The notes beneath the pieces are model-generated. The model was not told the origin of the DNA. It made no database searches and saw nothing but the letters and a program-made list of their open reading frames with translations. Made by a program: the position numbers and the translations under genes. DNA of 64,000 nucleotides from Aradus depressus (lineage: Eukaryota > Arthropoda > Insecta > Hemiptera > Aradidae): positions 5,706,562 to 5,770,561 of the forward strand of contig OY759217.1 of assembly GCA_963662175.1 (NCBI GenBank), read 5' to 3'. Below are positions 31,912 through 39,708 of the stretch, piece by piece; position 1 is the stretch's first letter, and the number at the start of each line of letters is the position of its first letter.

Positions 31912-33123
31912 CTTTCTCACAAGGCCAGTAAGAGGATTCAATTCAATTAATTTATCGTGTATTATGAGACAGTATGCTCGAGTATTCGGAGGAAATGGCC
32001 TGGTCGCTTGAAGGTCCAAACGAATGTCAACAGTAGCAATCTTCAAAGTGTCTTGCTGTCTTGATACATCAAGAACTATAATGGGGGCGATCTCACTAAA
32101 GTCCTTTCTTGAGAGTAGTGGTTCACCATAATTCTTACCATAATAGCTCATTTGAAATCTTTGATACATGTCGTAAAGGAGAGCATATCGACCTTTATCA
32201 AAATCAAGGTTTAAATCATCGTATGGAAACATTTCACTGTTTAGATACAATTTAATATTGGACAAGTTACAGGCATCAAATTGGCTCGAATCCTTCACCT
32301 TGTTGTCAACTCTATCTGTCTGAAATGCTACAATTATGTATCGAGGTTTTTCCAGTGCTGAACTTGTCTTGACATTCCATGTATTTTGGGTGTTTTCTGG
32401 TAGGGCAGGGTACTCTGACAATTCCCATGATCGCAAAGGAATTGTCAACGTCTGATCTCGGTCTAAAATCCGTAATAGCCGTAATCTTTGTATATCGGAT
32501 ACTTTTATATGCGGTACTCTCCAGTTCACTTTGGCCAAAGTGAGTTGAACCTTGTCTTCCAAAATTGAATTTGCGCCACTCTTTGACCTAATTAGAATAA
32601 GCTCGTGCTTTGAGTGGATAATGACCTTTTTGAAATCGTCTAGAAATCCGATGAGAGTGTTGAGGGGGAGACATACATTAAAATGGCCGTCTTTGTCTAT
32701 AGAAATAGCACCATCTTTCTTGGGCATCATCCAACCTGCATTACCTAATCCGCCGACTTGGTTAGGTGTTAAAGATACGTACCCCTTCAAAGTACTCACT
32801 ATGCCCGGATTGCGGACTTTATCAATTTCCACACCATTCAATTCATAGCGGATTTCATCAAACATAAACGCAAAGGCATTATTTGCCAACTTTGCAGATG
32901 ATGTAGTTATTTTTTTATCAGGTCCCTCCTTTTGAATAGATCCTTCCAAATATAGATAACTTGCACATGGTAATATGTACAAATCCTGCTGGTGAATGGG
33001 TATGCGAATCTCATCAGAGTTCTTCAAATTTGCAGTATTAAAGGGATTATATGTATGAAACTGCAGCTCTGTAATACTATCATCAAACCGGACTTCTTCT
33101 GTGATGTCTAGAATGTCGTTCAT
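31906..33123 (-). CDS. Major capsid protein of the Polinton (405 aa)
   Basis: It starts with MNDILDITEEVRFDDSI. The strand-rich sequence, the segments FNTANLKNSDEIRIPIHQQD, NAFAFMFDEIRYELNGVEID, and GYVSLTPNQ, and the position between the minor capsid gene and the exonuclease-like gene match the Polinton major capsid protein (often called PY). That protein folds as a double jelly-roll and would form the hexon-like trimers of a virion. The ORF is intact. Its ATG overlaps the stop of the preceding 47-aa gene (ATGA). A TATA box inside that gene (33,240-33,231) gives it a possible promoter of its own. Confidence 0.85.
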   Translation of the reverse strand: MNDILDITEEVRFDDSITELQFHTYNPFNTANLKNSDEIRIPIHQQDLYILPCASYLYLEGSIQKEGPDKKITTSSAKLANNAFAFMFDEIRYELNGVEIDKVRNPGIVSTLKGYVSLTPNQVGGLGNAGWMMPKKDGAISIDKDGHFNVCLPLNTLIGFLDDFKKVIIHSKHELILIRSKSGANSILEDKVQLTLAKVNWRVPHIKVSDIQRLRLLRILDRDQTLTIPLRSWELSEYPALPENTQNTWNVKTSSALEKPRYIIVAFQTDRVDNKVKDSSQFDACNLSNIKLYLNSEMFPYDDLNLDFDKGRYALLYDMYQRFQMSYYGKNYGEPLLSRKDFSEIAPIIVLDVSRQQDTLKIATVDIRLDLQATRPFPPNTRAYCLIIHDKLIELNPLTGLVRKL

Positions 33124-33263
33124 TGTCGTTTCACTTTCAAACCTAGCCTTTTCAAAAATCGAATATTGGCCGGAGTCAATTGTTGTCTCATGTACGGTCT
33201 CGTACTAATGGGACGAGGCTGATGTTCTAAACTTATATACCGGGGTCTAAAGTCAATCGCCAT
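33120..33263 (-). CDS. 47-aa basic protein between the two capsid genes
   Basis: It begins MAIDFRPRYI and ends in LTPANIRFLKRLGLKVKRQ. A short ORF in this position, with an NIxFLKxLGxK-type end, recurs in Polintons as far as I know. It overlaps the end of the minor capsid gene by 11 bases and shares ATGA with the major capsid start, so all three are tightly coupled. The basic tail suggests nucleic-acid or capsid contact, which is inference. Confidence 0.65.
   Translation of the reverse strand: MAIDFRPRYISLEHQPRPISTRPYMRQQLTPANIRFLKRLGLKVKRQ
33231..33240 (-). promoter_or_regulatory. TATA box for the major capsid gene
   Basis: GTATATAAGT on the minus strand lies inside the 47-aa ORF, about 110 bases before the major capsid ATG. 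Confidence 0.5.
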
Positions 33264-33975
33264 TTTTCTTTATATGAATGTGAATGGTTATAGTTTCGTT
33301 TCTAAAGTTGATTGGATGACCGTCTTGGTCGACTATTCGTAATGTAATGTTGTCAAGGGATTTGGTATTAACTCCTAAATATACAATGGGTGATGGTGTC
33401 TCTACAATTTTGTACCCTGCCTCAACCGTTGGATAAAATTCATACAGTGTGTGAACTGGTTTTCCATTTCGATACGCGCCAAAAACAATGTTGCATTCAA
33501 TAGCAATTGTATTGACTTTCATCATTTTTACAATCCCCGGTGAGGTATGATACCCGTCTCCAGGATGTAGGGCACGCTTTGTCTCATCTATACTATCATC
33601 CCACCCCAATAAAGATCCAATGGAATTTTTCTTACCCGATGTATTAAAAAATACCGTTTTTGTACATCTCAATTCGGTTTTTAATGTATTATTATTGGCT
33701 CGGATTATAACATGATCACCTTTTCTCCTGAATGTCATATGTTCTTGTAAATATTCTGCGAGCGCTTCCAACTCATACGTCCCCATTGGTATTTTAATTT
33801 TTTCATCACCATAATAGAACATGTCATTCTCCCCCTCAATAATGTTAGGTATTGAATTATATGTGGTAAAACCTAAAAGTCCAATCGAATACTCTCCATC
33901 TGATAGGTCTATTGCGGGAAAAATGTCTGCACTTAAAATGTTCTCGGCACCCGAAAGGGTAAAGCTGTAACTCAT
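33253..33975 (-). CDS. Minor capsid (penton-like) protein of the Polinton (240 aa)
   Basis: It starts MSYSFTLSGAENILSADIFP and has the features GEYSIGLLGFTTYNSIPNI, a GTYELEALAEYL segment and GSLLGW. These place it with the Polinton minor capsid protein (PX), a single jelly-roll vertex protein. I chose the ATG at 33,975 because it overlaps the protease stop as ATGA. A longer frame upstream has no ATG. The ORF is intact. Confidence 0.82.
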   Translation of the reverse strand: MSYSFTLSGAENILSADIFPAIDLSDGEYSIGLLGFTTYNSIPNIIEGENDMFYYGDEKIKIPMGTYELEALAEYLQEHMTFRRKGDHVIIRANNNTLKTELRCTKTVFFNTSGKKNSIGSLLGWDDSIDETKRALHPGDGYHTSPGIVKMMKVNTIAIECNIVFGAYRNGKPVHTLYEFYPTVEAGYKIVETPSPIVYLGVNTKSLDNITLRIVDQDGHPINFRNETITIHIHIKKNGD

Positions 33976-34343
33976 GACTGCATGTTGCACTGCCCCTTAT
34001 TCTCATTATAAAGGAATTGGATGCATAAGTGTCCGCAATACGGAGTGTTCCAATCCTGATATCGATCGCGATTGTATTCGATTGTACACCCTTTTAAATA
34101 TCTGATAATTTCATGTGGAGGTGGTAAATTTCCAAAGGAATCGAAATATTTGACTTTATTTCTACGTTTGACATAGCAAACCCAATGTGATCCGGGTTCA
34201 TTGAGTCTATTAAGGTTCACAATGCCGGATTCATATATTTTTGGTTTCTCTGGTAATGCGTCTCTCATGAATATTCCTCTGAAATGACATAGGTTTTTAG
34301 CATATTTTGCCAAGTCCAGATTTGTAAGAGCTCTATCGGGTAG
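33972..34343 (-). CDS. Adenain-like cysteine protease, frame opens directly after a UGA-CUA stop
   Basis: Counting from the first codon after the upstream stop, the conserved start ALTNLDLAKYAKNL is at 5-18, followed by FRGIFMRDALP (21-31), SHW with catalytic His53, YFDSFG with Asp68, RYQDW with Gln96 and YCGHLC with nucleophile Cys103. The order His-Asp-Gln-Cys is that of adenovirus-type maturation proteases, which cut virion proteins during assembly. The only ATGs lie inside the conserved region (first at residue 26), so the protein needs another way to start. The frame is continuous with the upstream PLA2/core gene through UGA CUA, a known leaky-stop context. At 123 codons it is short for the family. 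Confidence 0.85.
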   Translation of the reverse strand, partial: LPDRALTNLDLAKYAKNLCHFRGIFMRDALPEKPKIYESGIVNLNRLNEPGSHWVCYVKRRNKVKYFDSFGNLPPPHEIIRYLKGCTIEYNRDRYQDWNTPYCGHLCIQFLYNENKGQCNMQS

Positions 34344-35096
34344 TCAAATTTGAGTTTTTCTTTTTCTGTACGGTCTAACATATAGGCCGTATCCTTTTCT
34401 GTATGGCCTCACATATAATCCTTGACCAATCTTTTGACCTTCCATTGTTCTATTATGTCTTTTCATTTCCTCCAATTTTGCCCTTGCATTCTGAACATCA
34501 GATACGGTTTTAGCTATAGCCGACGCACCTCCAGCTAAACTACCGAGAGCGGACAGACCTGCAAATAAGGGTACGAGAAAGGGTAATACTCCACCGGTTT
34601 TAGGCAATGGGAGCACTCTTGGTGTTTTGGTAATTTTCCATTTTTGTAAATATCGTTTAGCCTTTTTTAATGCAATAACTGAGGCTTTATCAATAGGTAA
34701 ATGATGGCGTACTCGTGCAGCTTTTATAAGTTTGCCAAATGAGCTACCACGTAGTCCCGAACCCATTTTGACTTTGGCTTTCATTGCGTTAGTTACAACC
34801 CAAGCAGCCGTCTTCTCCCCCCACTTTGCCTCTTTAGATTGCACTCCTGCCCAAGCTTTGTCTGCCAAGATTCTATCTGCTGCGTGTCGCTGAGATAAAT
34901 CTTTAGTTTTTGAATAGGATATATCGTGGTCACGACAGGCTTCGTCTAGAGGATTAATTCCTCCAATACCTCGGGCTAAGCGTACTTGTAGGTGGGTGCC
35001 AGGACCGCAAAAATTATAACCTGGGATGTGAGCTTCAAATGGTAGCTTATTGATCAGAGTGTTTACTATGGTGCCTCCTACTATCTTTCGTTTCAT
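34344..35096 (-). CDS. Phospholipase A2-like / virion core protein (250 aa)
   Basis: Residues 27-61 contain the PLA2 calcium loop YNFCGPGT and the catalytic DEACRDHDISY (His57, Asp58), as in the parvovirus capsid PLA2 domain. Residues 169-196 form a Gly/Ala-rich hydrophobic stretch like the membrane-active part of adenovirus pVI/pX-type core proteins. The basic C-terminus carries GLYVRPYRK twice (226-234 and 237-245). PLA2 domains of this kind help particles cross endosomal membranes. I infer the same role here. The gene shares a TATA region with the divergent ATPase gene. Its UGA stop is followed by CUA, and the protease frame continues from it. Confidence 0.85.
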   Translation of the reverse strand: MKRKIVGGTIVNTLINKLPFEAHIPGYNFCGPGTHLQVRLARGIGGINPLDEACRDHDISYSKTKDLSQRHAADRILADKAWAGVQSKEAKWGEKTAAWVVTNAMKAKVKMGSGLRGSSFGKLIKAARVRHHLPIDKASVIALKKAKRYLQKWKITKTPRVLPLPKTGGVLPFLVPLFAGLSALGSLAGGASAIAKTVSDVQNARAKLEEMKRHNRTMEGQKIGQGLYVRPYRKGYGLYVRPYRKRKTQI

Positions 35097-35123
35097 ACTG
35101 AATGCTGGCGCTCATATCCATAA

Positions 35124-35138
35124 ATTTATATATACAGA
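35124..35138. promoter_or_regulatory. Bidirectional TATA region between core and ATPase genes
   Basis: ATAAATTTATATATA reads TTTATATATA on the plus strand, about 45 bases before the chosen ATPase ATG. It reads TATATATAAATTTAT on the minus strand, about 30-40 bases before the PLA2/core ATG. Confidence 0.55.
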
Positions 35139-35173
35139 TGCTTCTACCCAAGAGGTTTCATTCATTCATCGAG

Positions 35174-35863
35174 ATGCATTTGGAGTCTCAGCCTTTGCAA
35201 CTGAAAGTCGTTAATCTTCTTCCCAACGACAATGAAAATGTGGAATCTACGACGAGTCTGTTACCAGCAAGCCCCCTGATAATTGTTTGCGGAGCTAGTG
35301 GATCGGGGAAAACCAATTTGGTCATTAGCCTTCTCCTCGATGAAAATGGTCTTCGTTTTGAAAATGTTTACGTTTACTCTCGATCTTTATCACAGAGCAA
35401 ATACACTTTTTTGAAAGAGGTTATGGACACGATTCCTGAAATTGGCTATTACACATTCGATGACTCGGAAACTATGATACAATTGGAAGATGCAAAACCT
35501 CAATCGGTCTTTGTATTTGATGACGTCAGCCTTGATAACCACAATATAATCAGAAAATATTTTAGCATGGGACGGCATAAGTCTATATACCCTATTTATA
35601 TCGGGCAAACATATGCGCACATACCCAAACATTTAATTAGAGACAATGCCAACTTTTTAATACTTTTTCGTCAAGATCTGTTAAATTTAAAACATATTTA
35701 TCAAGACCACGTCAGCTCGGGTGATCTTACATTTGATTTGTTTGAAAAAATGTGTGCTCTATGTTGGGACGACGACCCATATGGGTTCTTTGTCCTTGAT
35801 AAAACCCGGGAGGTGGACAGGGGGAGGTACCGGAAGGGTTTTGACACATTTATATTAATGTAA
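35174..35863 (+). CDS. Genome-packaging ATPase, FtsK/HerA (A32-like) type (229 aa)
   Basis: Walker A is GASGSGKT (residues 40-47 from the chosen start) and Walker B is SVFVFDDV (about 111-118), followed by GRHKSIYPIYIGQTYAHIPK and FRQDLLNL. This is the packaging ATPase of Polintons and related viruses, which drives DNA into capsids. The frame is open from 35,102, but the TATA at about 35,127 would lie inside that longer reading, so I start at the ATG at 35,174 (MHLESQPLQL). The ATG at 35,138 is an alternative. No lesion is seen. Confidence 0.88.
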   Translation: MHLESQPLQLKVVNLLPNDNENVESTTSLLPASPLIIVCGASGSGKTNLVISLLLDENGLRFENVYVYSRSLSQSKYTFLKEVMDTIPEIGYYTFDDSETMIQLEDAKPQSVFVFDDVSLDNHNIIRKYFSMGRHKSIYPIYIGQTYAHIPKHLIRDNANFLILFRQDLLNLKHIYQDHVSSGDLTFDLFEKMCALCWDDDPYGFFVLDKTREVDRGRYRKGFDTFILM

Positions 35864-35890
35864 TGTATAGGCTCCCCTCCTCAGTTCAAA

Positions 35891-36818
35891 ATGAAACGGT
35901 CAATAGTACGCGATATTATAGAGACCTCTAAAGGGTTAAGAAAAAAATTCAAATCTATCAAGAGAGGATCTCTAGAGACCCCAGGAATCACTGGAAAAAA
36001 CATTCGAACCTGTTACTAAACCTCTTCAAGAATTAAGTGAAACTCTGAAAAGAGATAAAGTTTCCCCGTCAATGGCAAAAATTAAGGGCGTGAAGCAGAC
36101 TCATCTTCCCACCTCGATTGCACCGAAATCAAAGAAATTAGGAATATATGCAAAGGAAACACTTTTACCTACTACCATTACACCAACAAGTGGAACGTTT
36201 GGGAAAAGAAAATTTCAGCTTTACACTCATACATTCACTGCTACTCCTGATGACGAAGAGACTGAACAACCTTTCGAGGAAGTATTTGAAAGTTCATCGC
36301 CACCCCGTACACCTGTAGAAGAGGCACAGCGTTTTTCGCAAACATCGGCTGGTAAGGAGGAAGTTGAGCAGCTGTTAGAACATAGCAACATTGGACCTTA
36401 TTTGCATCCATATATAAAAAAGTTCCTGAGTGGTCAAACAAGAGACTTGGACGATCGCTATGGACTTCGCTTTCTCCCTAGCGGGGGATTAACATTGGGT
36501 GATACTAGCGTACAGGTGGACCATAATGATTTAACAGTCAATGGCCAATTTTATGAGGGAACGCCAGGGCTCTATCAACTTTTGTTTTTAAAAGAACCGA
36601 AGACTTACACGAATGAGGATTTAGATAAATATAAGGAACTGCTGACGGTTTCAAATGCTCATAAGCGACAGTTTAGTGAAGTGAAGGGTCTGAGCGGCAA
36701 TAGAGGTTCAAAGTATAAAACTATTATTTCGAAACTCTTTCCACCTACAGCCGCCGCCGCTAGACACTATCAAACACGTCAGACTAAACAATCACAATTT
36801 TCTGGCACGGGGTTATGA
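35891..36818 (+). pseudogene. Conserved Polinton protein (DUF8207-like) with a 1-nt frameshift
   Basis: It opens at ATG 35,891 with MKRSIVRDIIETS, a basic start typical of this family. At the A6 run 35,995-36,000 the frame is lost. The continuing frame (36,072 and upstream) goes on to the stop at 36,816. The C-terminal domain has RYGLRFLPSGG, LTLGDTSVQVDHNDLTV and EGTPGLYQLLFL, followed by NEDLDKYKELL. I believe this domain is catalogued as DUF8207. The function is unknown. One extra A in the run explains the break: the shift needed is +1, so a classical -1 frameshift signal would not help. The gene lies between ATPase and the 53-aa gene, on the same strand. Confidence 0.75.
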
Positions 36819-36980
36819 ATGACTTACAGCAGACCTATATATGAGCGTTGGGATGATCCGAATGAATTATGTGAGCGTCTGGCCTTGTTAATCGCCAGTC
36901 AGGACGCAGGAGGAGGACCTCATTCAAATGAAATTGCATCCATTTTGGAAGAATTGAGAGAAGCCGGCATTATACATTAA
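36819..36980 (+). CDS. 53-aa conserved Polinton protein
   Basis: It begins MTYSRPIYERWDDPNELCER, with HSNEIASILEELREAGII at the C-terminus. Short proteins of this design (DPNEL..RL.LL.AS, then NEI..I.EELREAGII) recur in Polintons as far as I recall. The ATG comes directly after the stop of the preceding gene (TGA-ATG). It is predicted to be two or three helices. The function is unknown. Confidence 0.7.
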   Translation: MTYSRPIYERWDDPNELCERLALLIASQDAGGGPHSNEIASILEELREAGIIH

Positions 36981-37040
36981 TCTTGACGGATCACGATGAA
37001 TCATACCCCCCAAGAGAAGACATGATGATTTAGTTCAACA

Positions 37041-37625
37041 ATGACCATCGACAAGTTCGGACGACATGTTAGCAAGCGGTATTACCGCAAGCAGCAAAAA
37101 TTATTCGATGCAGTTCAAGCATTGAGAGGAGAAGACCGATTCAGACAAGTTGAGGCTGGAAACGTCCTTGATGTAAACCATAGACGAATTATTAATTTGG
37201 GAGAGGGACTTGAAGGATCGGATGTTGTTTCTAAAAATTATGTCGACACTCAAGTAAAAACAGTAAGTCAGGGGCAGCAGCCAGGGGACAAAATTAACAT
37301 GAATGAGAAACGGCTAATCAACGTGGGGGAGCCAGTAGAGACATCTGACGCAGTCACTAAAGGGTACATAGACAAATCGGCAAAATTCTACACAGACCTC
37401 AAGAACTGGCCTGGAGCATTCATCAACGGCAGCAGAAAACGACTTGTAAATGTCAGCCCTCCTATAGATGGGAACGATGTAGTCACTCTCAGTTATCTTC
37501 AGAGAGAATTGGCTCAAATTGTCAAGAAATATGATAATGCTGGGTATGTGACAATGCAGTACTTACACCGAGAACTGTCAAAATATACTAAAAACCCCGA
37601 GCCCTCATTGCTTAAATTGGACTGA
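37041..37625 (+). CDS. Fibre-like protein with three phage-tail-type repeats (194 aa)
   Basis: Three copies of a 21-residue motif lie at 49-69, 91-111 and 134-154, each like R(L/I)INxGxPxxxxDAVxKxYVD. This motif is well known from trimeric tail-fibre and shaft proteins of phages and some eukaryotic viruses. Between and after the repeats are linkers and a short basic end. A trimeric surface fibre at the capsid vertex is a reasonable inference. The gene sits between the 53-aa gene and the integrase, all on the plus strand. The ORF is intact. Confidence 0.65.
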   Translation: MTIDKFGRHVSKRYYRKQQKLFDAVQALRGEDRFRQVEAGNVLDVNHRRIINLGEGLEGSDVVSKNYVDTQVKTVSQGQQPGDKINMNEKRLINVGEPVETSDAVTKGYIDKSAKFYTDLKNWPGAFINGSRKRLVNVSPPIDGNDVVTLSYLQRELAQIVKKYDNAGYVTMQYLHRELSKYTKNPEPSLLKLD

Positions 37626-37659
37626 GGCAAGTGTTGTACTATTAGTAGTATCATGCAAC

Positions 37660-38610
37660 ATGACTGGGAATATACTTTTAAAACCTCTAACTCCAAGGGA
37701 GATTGTTGTCAGCGAACTACATAAACCTGCTCGAGTTAATTACCCTAGGCGCAGGGTGCTTTTGAAAGGAGTGGATGACACTTGGCAGGCTGACCTTGTA
37801 GAAATGGTGCCTTATTGGCGAATCAATAAGGGATTTAGGTACATAATGACAGTGATAGACGGATTTTCAAAATATGCCTGGGCAATACCTCTGAAACGAA
37901 AAACAGGGCCAGAGGTAACAAAGGCTCTAGAGAGTATATTGGTTAACAGTAAACGGGTGCCCCATCTGTTACATACAGATGAAGGACGTGAATTCTACAA
38001 CTCAATATTTCAGAATTTAATGAAGAAGTACAATATTGATCATTATTCAACGTACTCGGGTAAAAAAGCTAGCATTGTTGAGCGCTTTAACCGCACCTTA
38101 AAAGGACAAATGTGGAAAATGTTTACCTTGAATGGAAATCATAAATTTGTCGACCTGCTGCCTGCTTTGCTTTCAAGATATAATAATACGCCGCATAGAA
38201 CAATACGTACCACCCCGACGAAAGTTGTTGAAAATAAGAATTTACAGAATGACCTTCTTGCGACTATTTATACTGCCCCAGCTACCCCTACTAAGCCTAA
38301 ATTCAAAATAGGGGATTCTGTACGGGTATCTAAATTGCGCAATGCATTTTCAAAAGCTTACCTAGCTCAGTTTTCACCCGAAATATTTAGAATCGCCAAG
38401 GTGCGTTTTACCAACCCACCCACATACCTTCTTCAAGATGTAAATAAGGAAGATATAAAAGGCGGATTTTATGAACAAGAGCTGCAGCATGTCCATGATC
38501 ATGAAGTCTATCTTATTGAAAAAGTTCTCCGAAGAAAAGGCAAGAACTTCAATGTGAAATGGATGGGATTTCCCGAAAAAACCTGGATCCGTTCATCAGA
38601 TTTAGTGTAA
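37660..38610 (+). CDS. int: Polinton integrase (rve) with C-terminal chromodomain (316 aa)
   Basis: The retroviral-type catalytic core has WQADLVEM (Asp45), HTDEGREFYN (Asp107) and SIVERFNRTLKGQ (Glu141), with 33 residues between the last two acids. A KFKIGDSVRVSKLRN segment and a chromodomain end (YLIEKVLRRKGK, then VKWMGFPEKTWI) follow at about 281-316. It joins the element ends to target DNA. The chromodomain could steer it to particular chromatin. A zinc-finger HHCC region is not seen in the short N-terminus. No frameshift is present. Confidence 0.93.
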   Translation: MTGNILLKPLTPREIVVSELHKPARVNYPRRRVLLKGVDDTWQADLVEMVPYWRINKGFRYIMTVIDGFSKYAWAIPLKRKTGPEVTKALESILVNSKRVPHLLHTDEGREFYNSIFQNLMKKYNIDHYSTYSGKKASIVERFNRTLKGQMWKMFTLNGNHKFVDLLPALLSRYNNTPHRTIRTTPTKVVENKNLQNDLLATIYTAPATPTKPKFKIGDSVRVSKLRNAFSKAYLAQFSPEIFRIAKVRFTNPPTYLLQDVNKEDIKGGFYEQELQHVHDHEVYLIEKVLRRKGKNFNVKWMGFPEKTWIRSSDLV

Positions 38611-38959
38611 ATGTTCATAAAATATATTATTTATTATTTCATTTGCAATTTTTTATTTTTTATTCCAATACCCCTTTCTATGTTTCTATTGCATCTATAG
38701 TCTATAGGCTCTGATTGAAAAAAAAAATCTCGGAAAATACATTTTATTTATTTCTTTTTACAAAAATATTAATTTATAATAATCTGTATTTTCTTCATTC
38801 ATTTATAATAATCTGTTTTCTTCACGTTAAGTTGAAAACTCGATTATATGTTCTCGATTCATCTTCCGTCCTTTATAAATAAGCCCGAGTTTTCCCGTAG
38901 AAAAACAAAAAAACGTTAGCAAGAATTCGTGCATTGTTTATTTTATATGTATGCTCTAT
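38611..38959. other. Convergent 3' intergenic region, AT-rich
   Basis: It lies between the integrase (+) and the small (-) gene. ATTTATAATAATCTGTnTTC occurs twice (about 38,770 and 38,800). A TTTATT at about 38,938-38,943 is an AATAAA on the minus strand and would suit the (-) gene. Confidence 0.5.
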
Positions 38960-39317
38960 TCATTTTAGCATATTACCTGAAGCCTCAATAAGGTTCTCAT
39001 CTGTAAGGATTTCTGCATATCTCTTTGGTAAAAATATCGATTTCAGACCACTATTTGGTGATTCACTGTCTTCAAAAAAGGTCGCAATAACGCTTGGACC
39101 GTATATCGTGTCTATTCTTTTTAATGCGATTATTTTATATTCTTCATCGATCGCAAGATCCGTTATTGACACAAATTCTGCTCTTGAAGTATTCAGTTTC
39201 TGCACCAGAGCATTTATCTAGAAATTAAGACGTTATTAGAACACATATGATTTTAGACATGATGACATAGATTTCGCAACTGCTAACCTCGTTTCCCGTG
39301 TCTGTTTCCATGTTCAT
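38960..39317 (-). CDS. Second small Polinton protein with TIYGPSVIAT...LPKRY signature, two exons (95 aa)
   Basis: Exons are 39317-39288 and 39217-38960 (GAG/GTTAGC donor, TTTCTAG acceptor). Ten codons in exon 1 (MNMETDTGNE) join in phase. TIYGPSVIAT is at residues 47-56 and IFLPKRY at 71-77, the same signature as the gene at 26,150. The two share little else, so the duplication is old or the genes were acquired separately. A TATATAAAAG lies at 39,362-39,353, about 35-45 bases upstream. The function is unknown. An OB-fold single-strand-DNA-binding role is my guess. Confidence 0.75.
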
Positions 39318-39352
39318 GTGTTGTCTGTGACTAAAGCTAGTCTACGCTTTAA

Positions 39353-39362
39353 CTTTTATATA
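39353..39362 (-). promoter_or_regulatory. TATA box for the right small spliced gene
   Basis: TATATAAAAG on the minus strand lies about 35 bases before the ATG. Confidence 0.6.
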
Positions 39363-39429
39363 TCAGTGGCGCGACGCTTCTTCAACTCATTACTTCAGGT
39401 TCTTTCGACATACCTCCTCCTTGTATTAA

Positions 39430-39708
39430 TATTATGAAAATAAAAAGCTATAAGACACTTCTAGTTCTTTCAACATCGAAAACAAAAAGAAATAATGGGG
39501 GCACGGGGAGGGGGCACGGCCCTGGGGCCATGCGGGGCGGGGGACGAGGCCGGGGCGAGGACATGCTGGGGCGGGGGGCAAGGCTGGAGTGGGGGCAAGG
39601 CCATGCTGGGGCAAGGCCATGCCGGGCGGAGGCGAGGCCGGGCTGGGGTGGGGGACGCCGCCATCTTGCGGATTATCGTGGGGCCAGAATGCCCTTTTCT
39701 TCCCTACT
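39430..39708 (-). repeat. Polinton right terminal inverted repeat (279 bp)
   Basis: This is the partner of the left TIR. Differences include CGAAA against TGAAA in the GTTTTCGATG segment and ATCTT against GTCTT near the inner end. It is followed by the target duplication TTTTAC. Confidence 0.95.

Larger units (their letters stand above)
24266..39708. mobile_element. Polinton/Maverick element, 15.4 kb, complete with TIRs and target duplication
   Basis: The element starts AGTAGGGAAG and ends CTTCCCTACT, the 5'-AG/CT-3' termini usual for Polintons. It is flanked on both sides by TTTTAC (24,260-24,265 and 39,709-39,714), matching the 6-bp target duplication of the family. Inside are protein-primed DNA polymerase B, rve integrase, FtsK/HerA-type packaging ATPase, adenain-like protease, major and minor capsid proteins, dUTPase and several smaller genes. 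Gene order and content place it with the virus-like (adintovirus-type) Polintons of animals. TIRs with about three mismatches in 279 bases argue for fairly recent insertion. polB and one other gene are nevertheless broken, so this copy is probably not autonomous. Confidence 0.97.

Noticed and set aside
35990..36006. A AAA AAC as a programmed -1 frameshift site in the DUF8207-like gene
   Set aside because: The heptamer is in the right register, but the continuing frame is +1 relative to the start frame. A -1 shift leads elsewhere, so a 1-nt insertion is simpler.
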